Part shown: positions 24,262 to 32,873 of the stretch, one piece after another | How the letters are laid out: the number at the start of each line of letters is the position of its first letter | How positions within the stretch are numbered: the first letter of the stretch is position 1 | Assembly: GCF_036046055.1 (NCBI RefSeq) | Contig: NZ_CP107939.1 | Coordinates: 3,410,001 to 3,474,000, forward strand | Length of the DNA stretch: 64,000 bases | From: Nocardia sp. NBC_00403 | GTDB lineage: Bacteria; Actinomycetota; Actinomycetes; Mycobacteriales; Mycobacteriaceae | Reading direction: 5' to 3' | Notes under the pieces: generated by a model | The model's input: only the letters and a program-made list of their open reading frames with translations | Told to the model about the DNA's origin: nothing | The model's database searches: none | Position numbers and translations under genes: made by a program

Positions 24262-26961
24262 GTGTCACCGCGATCAGATCTGCGCTCGCTGTTCAGCCCG
24301 GGACGCGACGGCGTGGACGCGCAGGACGTTTTCGCCAATCGCCATGATGAGTGGCTGGCGACGACCGACAGTCTGCTGGCGCACTGGGCCGCGGTGCGAG
24401 CGCCGGGCTTCAGTGTGGAGGATTTCGCCACTCCGCGCCGCAATGTGCTCGTCTTCTACGGTGTGGGCGGCATCGGGAAAACCACTCTGTCCAAGCGGCT
24501 GGAAACGCACCTGACGACTGGTTCGGAGTCCGTGGGCTCGGAATGGGGGCCGGTACCTGCGGAGGTCGGCCGAGTGCTGCCGATCCGGATCGATCTGTCG
24601 CGGCAGGGCGGAGTCCAGTTCGAAGATGTCATCCTGGCCATGCGGTTGGCGGTGGCGCGGGTTGGGCATCCGATGCGGGCGTTCGATCTTGCGTTGCGGC
24701 GGTATTGGGAGGTCAATCATCCTGGTGAGCCGTTGGAGGGATATCTGCGCCGCAACGGATTTCTGCGCCGGGCAGGTGAGGTGACCGATCTTCGGGAGCA
24801 GATGCGTGCGGTCGCTGAGGATGTCGTTCAGGCGTTGACGTTGCCGACCGTGGCCGGGGTGGCCGCGACCACTGCGGTGCGCGAAATTGTGCGGGCGTTG
24901 CGGCAGCGTCGCAGTGCCGTGCGGGCCTTGGCGCGCTGCACAAGGTTGGCCGACCTGTTGGAAGCCGATCAGGATGCGGAGACTCTGAGCTATTTCCCGC
25001 ATCTGCTCGCCTGGGATTTGGCGCAGGTGCCGGTCGATCGCTCTGGTGTGCTGGTGGTCCTGTTGGACACGTTCGAAGAGGTCGGGGACCGCAGTCACCG
25101 AGATCTCGAGCGGCTGTTCCAACGGATGGTGTGGCTTATGCCCAACGCCCTGTTCATCGTCACCGGCCGCAACCGGCTGCAGTGGGACGACCCCTCGCTG
25201 GAGGGGCAACTCGACCAAGCCGGACCGTTCCCGTGGCCGCAGCTCGCATCGGCGGCGTCAGCGGATCCCCGCCAGCATCTGGTCGGCTTCTTGTCCGACG
25301 ACGACCGGGAGCTCTATCTGCGCACCCGGCTGACCCGCAACGACGAACCGGTTATCCCGCCAGAGGTGCGGTCCGAGATCGCTTCTCGCTCTTACGGTCT
25401 GCCGCTGTTCCTCGACCTGGCCGTGATGCGGTTCCTCGACATCCTCAACCGCACCGGCACCGTGCCGGGACCAGATGAATTCGATCATGACTTTCCTGCA
25501 TTGGTCGCCCGGATCGTGCGGGACCTGACCCCAAAAGAACGCACGGTCCTGCGGACGGTCACCCTGCTGGACTCGTTCACCGTCGACCTGGCCACCGCCG
25601 CGGCCGGACTGGACAGCGACGCCTCTGCGCTCAACCTCGTCGAAAGACCGTTCGTCGGTAACGATCCCGCCGCGCCGTGGCCGTATCGGCTGCACGATCT
25701 GATCAGGTCCGCGGTCCGCGAAGCCGACGCAACCAGCGAAGACCGCTGGTCGCCGAGCGACTGGCGCCGCGCGGCGCAACGCACCCTCGACGCGGTAGGC
25801 ACCCAGATGCCCGCGCCGGGCGGCTACCAACATCGACGCCAGCTGATGGCCTGTCTGACACAGGGACTACGGATCGCCTGCGACTTCCAACTCGAACCAG
25901 GCTGGATCGTCGACGCCGCGTGGCGGTACGTGATCGAGTCGGTCTGGGAACCCATCGACATCCCAGATCCCCGCACTCGAACCGACGACGAGCCCGACAC
26001 TCCTTGCGCCGCAGTCGCGTTGGCTCGGGTCCTGCATTCCGTGTCCCGGGGGCAACGCGCACACCGGCAAGACACTGCCGACGAACTCGAAGCCGTTCTG
26101 AGCCTCGGTGTCTTGCCGGAATCTGCCGAAGATATCGCGCACTATTTCCTGGGTGAAAGCCTGCGCCATCTCGGACGCTACGAAGCCTCGGTGGAGCACA
26201 TGGGCCATGTCGCGGCCGGGCGCAGTCCGATGGCCGGCGAAGCGCGCCGCGGACTCGCCCACATCGCCCGACACCTGGGAGACTTCCCGACCGCCCTCGA
26301 CACCATCGAGGCACTCGACCACGACACGCATTACTACCGGGCACTCGGCCACCTGTGGTGGACACAAGGCGATCTCACGCTGTCATGCTCCACCTACGGC
26401 ACCGCACGCGAACTGGCACTCGCCGACCACAACCCCGGACATGCTGCGCTCGCCCAGGCCGGGCTCGCGTTCGCCGCGGCACTCGGTGACCGCACTCGTG
26501 CCGACCAGCAGATCGAGCTGGCCCGCAGTCTGCTCGAGAACGTCAAGCAGAACTGGTCGGAAACACAGGTCCGTACCGCCCGCCTGCTGCGAGACGCGGG
26601 CTCGGACGCACACGTGCCCGCCCGCGCCAGAGAGCTCGAACGCGACGCCGCCGAGGCCGGTCTCGGGTCCGCGCTCGCATACATCCGGTTCGCCCGCTGC
26701 TTCCACCACGCTCTACGCGCAGAAAACGACCAACTCTACGTAGCCCGCGATCAGCTCCAACTCAGTGTCGATTGCGGCGAATACGCATACCTCGTCGAAA
26801 TCACCCACTTCTTCGACGGCACCGAACCCGACCCGGACCTGCGGCGCGCGAACTGGATCGACGGACCCGACACCGTGGTAGCCCGATGGCAGAGACTGAT
26901 CGCCGAACGACGCGCCGCACTCGGCTACGAACCCAATACCCAACCACCCCAACCGAGTTAG
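24262..26961 (+). CDS. NB-ARC/STAND NTPase with TPR-like C-terminus
   Basis: 899 aa from GTG 24262 with AGGGGG upstream. Walker A GVGGIGKT (67-74), Walker B VLVVLLDTFEE (263-273), sensor TGR (301-303), GLPL (379-382) and a winged-helix LHDL (477-480) correspond to P-loop, kinase 2, RNBS-B, GLPL and MHD positions of NB-ARC proteins. The C-terminal 330 residues are helical repeats resembling TPRs (LGESLRHLGRYEASVEHMGH, AALAQAGLAFAAALGDRTRA). The 60-residue N-terminus has no recognised effector domain. STAND proteins of this layout act as regulators or as phage sensors. It heads an operon with an APH-like kinase 10 nt downstream, on a tRNA-anchored island. Confidence 0.85.
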   Translation: MSPRSDLRSLFSPGRDGVDAQDVFANRHDEWLATTDSLLAHWAAVRAPGFSVEDFATPRRNVLVFYGVGGIGKTTLSKRLETHLTTGSESVGSEWGPVPAEVGRVLPIRIDLSRQGGVQFEDVILAMRLAVARVGHPMRAFDLALRRYWEVNHPGEPLEGYLRRNGFLRRAGEVTDLREQMRAVAEDVVQALTLPTVAGVAATTAVREIVRALRQRRSAVRALARCTRLADLLEADQDAETLSYFPHLLAWDLAQVPVDRSGVLVVLLDTFEEVGDRSHRDLERLFQRMVWLMPNALFIVTGRNRLQWDDPSLEGQLDQAGPFPWPQLASAASADPRQHLVGFLSDDDRELYLRTRLTRNDEPVIPPEVRSEIASRSYGLPLFLDLAVMRFLDILNRTGTVPGPDEFDHDFPALVARIVRDLTPKERTVLRTVTLLDSFTVDLATAAAGLDSDASALNLVERPFVGNDPAAPWPYRLHDLIRSAVREADATSEDRWSPSDWRRAAQRTLDAVGTQMPAPGGYQHRRQLMACLTQGLRIACDFQLEPGWIVDAAWRYVIESVWEPIDIPDPRTRTDDEPDTPCAAVALARVLHSVSRGQRAHRQDTADELEAVLSLGVLPESAEDIAHYFLGESLRHLGRYEASVEHMGHVAAGRSPMAGEARRGLAHIARHLGDFPTALDTIEALDHDTHYYRALGHLWWTQGDLTLSCSTYGTARELALADHNPGHAALAQAGLAFAAALGDRTRADQQIELARSLLENVKQNWSETQVRTARLLRDAGSDAHVPARARELERDAAEAGLGSALAYIRFARCFHHALRAENDQLYVARDQLQLSVDCGEYAYLVEITHFFDGTEPDPDLRRANWIDGPDTVVARWQRLIAERRAALGYEPNTQPPQPS

Positions 26962-26971
26962 ACTCGCGCAG

Positions 26972-27868
26972 ATGACCGTCGACTTCGACGCCCCCTTCTC
27001 CGATACCACAGCCCGCCACGCCCTCGAACTAGCCGGTACCCGCCTCGGTGTAGCCACCGACAACGCACGGCTGATCCGGATGGGCGAGAACGCCATCTAC
27101 GCGCTCCCTCACGCCGACGTCGTCGCCCGCATCGCCCGCAGCGAGCAACGCCGGGCGCGCGTGGAGAAGGAACTGGCCGTCGCACGGTGGCTCGCCCGAC
27201 ACGACTTCCCAGCCGTCCGGGTAGCCGAACAATTCGAACAGCTCATCCCCGCCGACGGCCGCCTGATCACGTTCTGGCAGCTGGTCGACATCGCCGGCGA
27301 ACCGACCGAGGTCGAGCTGGCTGCCCTGCTTCGTGACTTTCACACCCTGCCCGAACCCGGGTTTCCGCTACCGACATTCGACCCGTTCAGCGCCGTGCCG
27401 ACTCGGTTGGCCAATCCCGGGAACGCTGACCCCGCCGCGGTCGAGTTCCTCACCGAGCTCTACTACACACTCCGAACTCGTTATGCGGAACTGGAACTCA
27501 CCAGCCCGCACACGGTGATCCACGGAGACGCGCACATAAACAACGTCATTCCCACTCCTTCGGGCCCGATACTGTCGGACTTCGAAGCCGTCGCCCGTGG
27601 TCCCCGGGAGTGGGACCTGACCACCGTCGCCATGACCGTCGACCGATTCGGTCTGCCCCGCACCACCTATCAGGCATTCGCCGACACCTACGGCTACGAC
27701 GTCACCGGCATCCCCGGGTATCCCGTCCTATGCGCTGTCCGAGAACTCACCATGGTCACCTGGCTCATGCAGATCATCGACGTCAGCCCGCGACACGCTC
27801 AGGAGTTCGCCCACCGCGTCGACTCCCTGCGCAGCGGCGACCAACAACAGCGATGGCACATCTTCTAA
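26972..27868 (+). CDS. APH-fold phosphotransferase paired with the STAND NTPase
   Basis: 298 aa; ATG 10 nt after the STAND stop, so co-transcribed. Kinase-like APH motifs: VVARIARSEQRR at the ATP-binding lysine region (the lysine appears replaced by Arg), HGDAHINN (184-191: catalytic Asp186, Asn191), and LSDFEAVARGPREWDL (203-214) in place of DxD. The family phosphorylates small molecules or proteins; nothing points to antibiotic resistance here. As the partner of an NB-ARC protein it may modify a signalling metabolite or the NTPase itself, which is inference from the operon. Confidence 0.8.
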   Translation: MTVDFDAPFSDTTARHALELAGTRLGVATDNARLIRMGENAIYALPHADVVARIARSEQRRARVEKELAVARWLARHDFPAVRVAEQFEQLIPADGRLITFWQLVDIAGEPTEVELAALLRDFHTLPEPGFPLPTFDPFSAVPTRLANPGNADPAAVEFLTELYYTLRTRYAELELTSPHTVIHGDAHINNVIPTPSGPILSDFEAVARGPREWDLTTVAMTVDRFGLPRTTYQAFADTYGYDVTGIPGYPVLCAVRELTMVTWLMQIIDVSPRHAQEFAHRVDSLRSGDQQQRWHIF

Positions 27869-27899
27869 GCCCCCGGCGACGCTAGGTGTGCTGTCTCAT

Positions 27900-28320
27900 G
27901 AGATTGGTGGCAGTGGTCGGTCGCCGTACCGATGACGACGTTGCCAGAGACGATTGATCCGTGGGGTGCCTGGGGGACGAGCATTGCGATTTGATCTGTG
28001 GCTCAGCATCATTGGAGCGTGCTCGAGCTCCCGACAGCCTGTTGCCAGCTGCGCTGCTGCGACGGCGACATCCGATTGCCCGCCGTCCTCGTCCTCCGAT
28101 AACCGCGTTCCCACAGTCTTGCCTGCAACATGCGGGTTCGTGGGTATGTCGATGACACCGATGTGGTTCAGTGCGCGCAGCACCTGCTTGCGCTAGTTGC
28201 ACGGATCAAGCAGCGTGCCACGCCTGGAGAGGAGTCCGCGGTCTTCTGGCCCGTGGTGCAGAAGATGCGTCGGGCTCGCAGCCGTGCCGCCGCCCAGCCG
28301 GGCAGCATGAGACGCCTCTT
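27900..28320 (-). pseudogene. degenerate tyrosine integrase remnant
   Basis: IGVIDIPTNPHVAGKTVGTR followed by LSEDEDGGQSDVAVAAAQL aligns with FTEIPQNPHTARKTVGTQLAEDADG of the integrase at 21.9-22.8 kb; the HxxR arginine has become Gly. A second frame upstream keeps HHGPEDRGLLSRRGTLLDP (compare HDPEDLVFPSARGTLRDP). Multiple frameshifts and loss of the tyrosine segment. It marks a second integration event inside the island. Confidence 0.75.
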
Positions 28321-28334
28321 TTCCAGTCGCCGAT

Positions 28335-29141
28335 TCAGTGCCGCAGTGTCGTGGCGGCGATGTCGAGAAATTCGCGCAGGAGCTTGTCGGGGTGGTCCGA
28401 TGCGACGACCAGGCATGTCTCAGCCCCGGGGGCGTCGGTGACAGGTCGGTGGACGAGGTCGGGGCGGACGTAGGCACGCGCCACACTCAGGGGGGCGAGT
28501 ACCAGGCCGTGCCCGGAGGCGATGAGCTCGAACTTTTCTTCCAGTGACGACGTCCGCCTGTTCCGGGAGTCGAGCATCCGCTCGCCGTCGAGATCGGCCA
28601 GGGTGAGTTCCCGGCGCGACGCCAGCGGATGGGTCGCGGGCATGCAGGCCACTCGGGGTTCATGGCCGACGGGGATGGTGCGCAATCCGGATTCGTCGAA
28701 AGGTCTTCGCAGGTAACCGATCTGAGCTCGGCCGTCCCGCAGCGGCGCGTCCGGCTCCCACCAGCGCGCCGGGACGACATCGGTTTCGATCTCCGGGTGA
28801 CGCATCGCGAATTCCCGGATCGCCTCCGATACACGCAATCCGGGTGCGAAGGCGACCACCAGCCGTCGCACGCCGCGGTCGACATCGTGTACGCGCCGCA
28901 CCGCCGCGTCGACGGCCGCGAGAATCCCCTGCGCCTCCTCGTAGAGCTGCTTCCCGGCGGCAGTCAGCTCCACCTTGCGGGTGGTTCGCAGGAGCAGTGC
29001 GCAATCCAATTCCTGCTCGAAAGCCTTGATCTGACGGCTCAGCACGGGCTGGGCGATGTAGAGCTTTTCCGCCGCCCGGCCGAAGTGCCGGTGCTCTGCC
29101 ACCGTGGCGAAGTATCGGAGCTTGCGCAGATCCAGATCCAT
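28335..29141 (-). CDS. LysR-family transcriptional regulator
   Basis: 268 aa, complete. Typical N-terminal winged HTH (LRYFATVAEHRHFGRAAEKL, QPVLSRQIKAFEQELDCALL) and a substrate-binding domain to the end. Divergent from the NmrA-like oxidoreductase at 29209 with 67 bp between start codons, the standard LysR-target arrangement, so it likely controls that gene in response to its substrate. Intact and core-like, it may be chromosomal DNA trapped between island segments. Confidence 0.9.
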   Translation of the reverse strand: MDLDLRKLRYFATVAEHRHFGRAAEKLYIAQPVLSRQIKAFEQELDCALLLRTTRKVELTAAGKQLYEEAQGILAAVDAAVRRVHDVDRGVRRLVVAFAPGLRVSEAIREFAMRHPEIETDVVPARWWEPDAPLRDGRAQIGYLRRPFDESGLRTIPVGHEPRVACMPATHPLASRRELTLADLDGERMLDSRNRRTSSLEEKFELIASGHGLVLAPLSVARAYVRPDLVHRPVTDAPGAETCLVVASDHPDKLLREFLDIAATTLRH

Positions 29142-29208
29142 ACCTTCACGGTATCAATCTGCGGAAAGGGTCTTGGACGCCGCGACGAACCGTCACCAGA
29201 CTCGAAGC
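29142..29208. promoter_or_regulatory. divergent LysR/oxidoreductase promoter region
   Basis: The 67-bp gap between divergent start codons must hold both promoters and the LysR operator. I do not see an unambiguous T-N11-A palindrome. Confidence 0.45.
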
Positions 29209-30102
29209 ATGATCGTTATCACCTCACCCACCGGTCACATCGGCAGCCGAGTGCTGGACATCCTGCTCGAAACATCCACTTGCAGTGAAGAATTGCGCGT
29301 CATTGTGCGCGACCCGGGTAAACTCCCGGAGGCGATCCGCCCCCGTGTCGATATCGTCACCGGATCGCACGGCGATGCCGATATCGTGGACCGGGCCTTC
29401 GCCGGCGCGGATGCGGTCTTCTGGCTGATCCCGCCCGACCACTACGCGCCGAGCCTGGACGCCGCGTTTTCCGGATTCACGCGCGCCGCCGCGAAGGCGT
29501 TCACCACCCACGACGTCGGGCACGTCGTGGGCGTCTCGGCGCTCGGGCGCGGTACTCCCGTCGCGGGTCGCGCCGGGCACGTGACGGCATCGCTGGCGAT
29601 GGACAGTCTCATCGCGAGTACGGGTGTGGCCTATCGGGCACTGGCGAACCCGACTTTCATGGACAACCTGCTGTGGCAGGCGGTTTCGATCCGAGACGAC
29701 GGCGTGTTCACCGGCACCGTGGCCGCCGACCGGAAGGCGCCGACGGTCGCCACCCGCGATATCGCCGCGGCGGCCGCTCGCCTGGTGCTCGACCGCTCCT
29801 GGACGGGAACGGGCGAGGTAGCGGTGCTGGGGCCGGAGGACCTGTCGCCGAACGACATGGCGCAAACCATGTCCGAGGTGCTCGGTCGCCGCATCCGTTA
29901 CCAGCGGCAGTCTCTCGACGACTTCCGCGCCGCACTGACCGCGCGAGGCGTCGGGGACGCGATCGCGACCGCCTACGTCGACATGATGCGCGCCAAGAAC
30001 GACGGCCTCGACGACGGCGTGCCGCGCACCGATACAACCGCGAGCCCGACGAGTTTCCGCGAGTGGTGCGAGCAGATCCTCGCGCCGACGGTCCGGGACT
30101 GA
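29209..30102 (+). CDS. NmrA-like NAD(P)-binding oxidoreductase
   Basis: 297 aa from the ATG at 29209. N-terminal Rossmann motif ITSPTGHIGSRV (TGxxGxxG type), then LRVIVRDPGKL, DAVFWLIPPDH and VVGVSALGRGT; the last lacks the Tyr-x3-Lys of classical SDRs, as in the NmrA/atypical SDR group (quinone oxidoreductase or redox-sensor like). Divergent LysR regulator next door. Complete. Confidence 0.85.
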   Translation: MIVITSPTGHIGSRVLDILLETSTCSEELRVIVRDPGKLPEAIRPRVDIVTGSHGDADIVDRAFAGADAVFWLIPPDHYAPSLDAAFSGFTRAAAKAFTTHDVGHVVGVSALGRGTPVAGRAGHVTASLAMDSLIASTGVAYRALANPTFMDNLLWQAVSIRDDGVFTGTVAADRKAPTVATRDIAAAAARLVLDRSWTGTGEVAVLGPEDLSPNDMAQTMSEVLGRRIRYQRQSLDDFRAALTARGVGDAIATAYVDMMRAKNDGLDDGVPRTDTTASPTSFREWCEQILAPTVRD

Positions 30103-30158
30103 GCGCCAAGACCGTCCTCATCGTCCGGGCGTCGCGCAACGTCGCTCTCGCCGTCGCC

Positions 30159-30220
30159 TCCATTGGTCGTGGGTTCGAGCCCCACCCGCCCCGCAAACAC
30201 CCGCTGACCGGCGGGTTTTT
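30159..30220 (+). other. attachment-site copy B: tRNA-Met 3' end plus terminator
   Basis: TCCATTGGTCGTGGGTTCGA GCCCCACCCGCCCC followed by CAAACACCCGCTGACCGGCG GGTTTTTG. It keeps the T-arm, acceptor strand and the intrinsic terminator hairpin, which it shares with copy C. The anticodon loop is lost; it begins at the 3' anticodon strand. Probably the scar of an older integration. Confidence 0.7.
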
Positions 30221-30314
30221 GTGTTTCTGCCGGACGAATCGGCGGACCGGGGAACCGCCGGAGTCCGAGTCGGTTCGCGGGGCACTGATGGGACTGTGCG
30301 TGAGAATCGACGAC

Positions 30315-30602
30315 TCACGATGGTGGCGAGCTGAGCTCCGCCCACTCGGTCGGTGAGTAAGCCTGTACCGCTACAGCGCAAACATCTCCATCGCAGATGT
30401 ACTCCGCCAGCGCTGTCTGCACCGCCAGCTGGCGTTGCACGCGGCTCATGCCCGCGAACACCTCGCCGACCGCAATCACAACGAACTGGTTGGGAGTGCC
30501 CGAGACCTGCACTTCCTGGAGCGACAACCTGGTTCGAAGCTTCGCTTCGAACTCGCTGAGACATAGACCGTGGTCGGGCCACTGGGATTCGCTGGTGCTC
30601 AC
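30315..30602 (-). CDS. BolA-family protein
   Basis: 95 aa from GTG 30602. The body FEAKLRTRLSLQEVQVSGTP, VVIAVGEVFAGMSRVQRQLA and LAEYICDGDVCAVAVQAYSP TEW follows the BolA fold, including the F-x-G-x-S/R-x-v-x-R-q region and the terminal TPEEW-like TEW. Standard BolA proteins work with monothiol glutaredoxins in Fe-S handling. Here it is the second gene of a pair with a small HTH gene 3 nt upstream, an unusual setting. Identification is by pattern. Confidence 0.6.
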   Translation of the reverse strand: MSTSESQWPDHGLCLSEFEAKLRTRLSLQEVQVSGTPNQFVVIAVGEVFAGMSRVQRQLAVQTALAEYICDGDVCAVAVQAYSPTEWAELSSPPS

Positions 30603-30605
30603 CGT

Positions 30606-30803
30606 CTATACGCCCTTCGGGCCTTTGCCGTCACGGATCTTGGCGACGTACTCGCGGGTGAATCCGCTGTCGCGGGCGATGGCGGACGGGCCGACGTCGT
30701 CCAGTAGGGCGGCGCGGATCTTCGCGAAGAGTTCCGCGCGCGCCTTGTCGTAGTGCTCCCGCGCGGCGCGGATCGCGGCGCCGTGGTCGGCTTCCTCGGT
30801 CAT
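30606..30803 (-). CDS. small HTH protein upstream of the BolA-like gene
   Basis: 65 aa from ATG 30803. An N-terminal helix (GAAIRAAREHYDKARAELFA) is followed by an HTH (DVGPSAIARDSGFTREYVAKIRDG). Similar short proteins pair with accessory genes in actinobacteria. Two copies of GTTCGC[G/T]AACATAGTT lie just upstream and may be its operators. The stop is 3 nt before the BolA-like start, so they form an operon. Confidence 0.65.
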   Translation of the reverse strand: MTEEADHGAAIRAAREHYDKARAELFAKIRAALLDDVGPSAIARDSGFTREYVAKIRDGKGPKGV

Positions 30804-30825
30804 GCCGTCAGAATGCCACAACTCT

Positions 30826-30889
30826 GTTCGCGAACATAGTTGTCACCACCCGAGCCGGAATGTGAATAATGTTCGCTAACATAGTTCAC
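30826..30889. promoter_or_regulatory. paired operator-like repeats upstream of the HTH/BolA operon
   Basis: GTTCGCGAACATAGTT at 30826-30841 and GTTCGCTAACATAGTT at 30871-30886, 45 bp apart in direct orientation, one mismatch. The first contains the perfect palindrome GTTCGCGAAC. They sit 23 and 68 bp upstream of the HTH start, suiting autoregulation. Confidence 0.6.
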
Positions 30890-31013
30890 GTTAAGGGGTC
30901 TGGCGTGACGCTACAGCGCGTCCTCCGGCCAGCCTGACGGAGCCGAAGTCCTTACCGCCTAAGGTCTGACTCGGTCCGCCCATCAGGGGCAGTTGAGTGG
31001 AGGGATTCGAAGA

Positions 31014-31544
31014 ATGAAGTTCGAGAAAATCACTGCTGCCGTTTTCATGGCCATCTCGGCCGTGGGTATCAGTGCGGCAACCGCCCATGCAGAGCTGGCC
31101 GTAACGGCGCAGTCGACTGCGGTGAGTGCGGGGGACACGACTTCCGTTGTGGATCACGGAATCAACTACCAGATCACCGTTTCGCCAGTCGACAGGGTCA
31201 CTATCCCCACCGTCGAGAATGGCAAGTTCGAGATCGCGCAGAACGGTGCGGTGGTGCTCGAGTCCGGCGACGGCGCGGCGGTGACACCGACCCCGACGGC
31301 GGAAGATATTGCGCAACTGAACGACATCAACTCCTACGAGCGGCTCAAGGAGCAGATCAACAAGAACCTGCCTGGCGTCGTCGGCGGTGCCCTCGTGGGC
31401 GGTCTCCTCGGTGCGTGTATGCCCTTGATTTGGGGGATCAGCATCCCCGTGGGTGCGCTGATCGGTGGAACCGTTGGCGGATACGTCATGGGCGGCCCGG
31501 AGTTCCTCGACGCCGTACAGGCGTTCGCCGCCGGCCAGCCGTGA
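31014..31544 (+). CDS. secreted or cell-envelope protein with glycine-zipper tail
   Basis: 176 aa; ATG 31014 with GGAGG at about 30999. A signal peptide (KFEKITAAVFMAISAVGISA ATAHA, cleavage near A26) precedes a polar beta-rich domain (DHGINYQITVSPVDRVTIP). The C-terminus has glycine-zipper hydrophobic segments (GVVGGALVGGLLGACMPLIW, VGALIGGTVGGYVMGG). This layout recurs in Nocardia and Rhodococcus exported proteins of unknown role. Possible membrane-active tail. Confidence 0.75.
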   Translation: MKFEKITAAVFMAISAVGISAATAHAELAVTAQSTAVSAGDTTSVVDHGINYQITVSPVDRVTIPTVENGKFEIAQNGAVVLESGDGAAVTPTPTAEDIAQLNDINSYERLKEQINKNLPGVVGGALVGGLLGACMPLIWGISIPVGALIGGTVGGYVMGGPEFLDAVQAFAAGQP

Positions 31545-31603
31545 TCATGGGCAGGTGAAATAGCGGCCAACTGGTCAGGGGTTGAGGAGATCTGCGAGAA
31601 ATC

Positions 31604-31769
31604 GGGGTTCCGGGAGTAATCGCCGAGAATCCAGCGAAGTTCGGCATATCTCCTGGTATGGGTGATCTATCGGCGGGGCTTCTTTGGACCCGGCGTCACG
31701 ACCGATGGCACCCTCAGCTGCGGTCACTCCGATATCCGCCCGATTTTCGGCGAGTACTACGGCGACCCC
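31604..31769. repeat. MITE-like element, copy 2
   Basis: Left arm GGGGTTCCGGGAGTAATCGC at 31604 and right arm ending at 31769 (reverse complement GGGGTCGCCGTAGTACTCGC) form an imperfect inverted repeat of about 28 bp. Each arm matches the corresponding arm of the element at 17949-18193; the interior differs in length and sequence. Confidence 0.6.
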
Positions 31770-31881
31770 TTCCCTCTGGGGCGAGGCAAGAAACGAGCAG
31801 GCAGGTCGCCGCTTTGGCTGCTGATGCGGGTTCACATCTCAGGTAATTTCGGCGGTCAGGTCGGCGGTAGGGCGTGTTGTC

Positions 31882-31922
31882 GGACAAGTGCCCCACTTGG
31901 AAACCGAGTGGGGCACTTGTCC
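31882..31922. terminator. 41-nt hairpin, likely bidirectional terminator
   Basis: Stem of 19 pairs with one G-T wobble (GGACAAGTGCCCCACTTGG with CCGAGTGGGGCACTTGTCC), loop AAA. The geometry is the same as at 21543-21583 although the sequence differs. Confidence 0.7.
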
Positions 31923-32273
31923 AAAGGCTGAAGACCGCTACCGCTATGTGGCGGCCTGGTCGTTCAGTTGTTGACGGGCACGCGTGACACGGTGGTTCCA
32001 GACCGTGTCGTTGCGGATCCGCCAGGACCGTAGTAGACCAATAGATTACGGCGAAATGCTTTGTGGCATGCAGGTTTTTGCTGGTACGCACACCGCCGAC
32101 AGCGATTGACCTCATAATCTGTGGCTCGCTATCGACCGGCAGCGCGTTCATGTGGGAGTTCGGGCAGGGCTGCCTTCGACTTTGGAGATATCGAATGTCA
32201 CGGGGCTTGGCGCAGAGGCCCTGTCGGGGCAAGGCGTCTTGCGTGATAGGTCGGGTGAACCCACAATCTTGCT
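31923..32273. other. intergenic, possible att-like scrap
   Basis: No convincing gene. At about 32108-32118 the words CTCATAATCTG recall the anticodon loop of the attachment core but nothing else of the tRNA follows. Confidence 0.35.
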
Positions 32274-32873
32274 ATGGGACCCATACTGCAACAGTTGATT
32301 ACGCTCGCTGGGGTCCTGTTGGGGGCGGGTGCTACGTTCGCGGCTACGACCTACGTTGAGCGGACCAAGTGGCGACGAACCATCGATACACGCTGGGACG
32401 ACAAACGCCTAGTCGCGTATAGCGAGTATGGCAATTCGGTGAAATCTAAGTTAGAGGTTCTGTTTCGCCACGCAGCGGAGAGGGGGCTGCCCAATCTCAC
32501 CACGCCGGCGGACGAACCGCTTGCACCCAATGCCCTCGCTGGTGCCGAGGCTGAACGGACTGTGAAGTGGGAGCAAGTACTGCTTCTCGGCTCCCCGGAA
32601 ACCATTGCCGCTGCTCGGTGCTGGCACATGGCCGTATACGATTTCGGCTTCATGGTGCTCGAGGAGACTCCGAGTCAGGAGTCCTTCCTGGACCAGTATC
32701 GGCTCCTGGGCTCCCTTCGAAATGACTTCTACACCTGCGCACGTGCTGATCTCGGAATCCGAGGTGCCAACCTTCCGGGCGAGGGTAGGAACTGGATTCC
32801 CCCTTACGCTCACCTGCCGGAGTTGCCGAGTGGTGACCCTGGGCCGTTGATGCCTACCGAGGTGCAGCCATGA
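32274..32873 (+). CDS. membrane-anchored hypothetical protein, 199 aa
   Basis: ATG 32274; no strong ribosome binding site. One N-terminal hydrophobic helix (LQQLITLAGVLLGAGATFAA) is followed by a basic segment (VERTKWRRTIDTRWDDKRL) and a cytoplasmic helical domain. The arrangement is the same as the stub at 9934-10086, and such proteins are common in actinobacterial accessory DNA. Function unknown. Confidence 0.65.
   Translation: MGPILQQLITLAGVLLGAGATFAATTYVERTKWRRTIDTRWDDKRLVAYSEYGNSVKSKLEVLFRHAAERGLPNLTTPADEPLAPNALAGAEAERTVKWEQVLLLGSPETIAAARCWHMAVYDFGFMVLEETPSQESFLDQYRLLGSLRNDFYTCARADLGIRGANLPGEGRNWIPPYAHLPELPSGDPGPLMPTEVQP

Noticed and set aside
26972..27868. Aminoglycoside resistance gene.
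   Set aside because: The APH fold is present but the DxD and lysine positions deviate and the operon with a STAND NTPase argues for another role.
32040..32120. A fourth attachment-site copy around CTCATAATCTG.
   Set aside because: Only about 10 bp of the core match; no T-arm or acceptor sequence follows.
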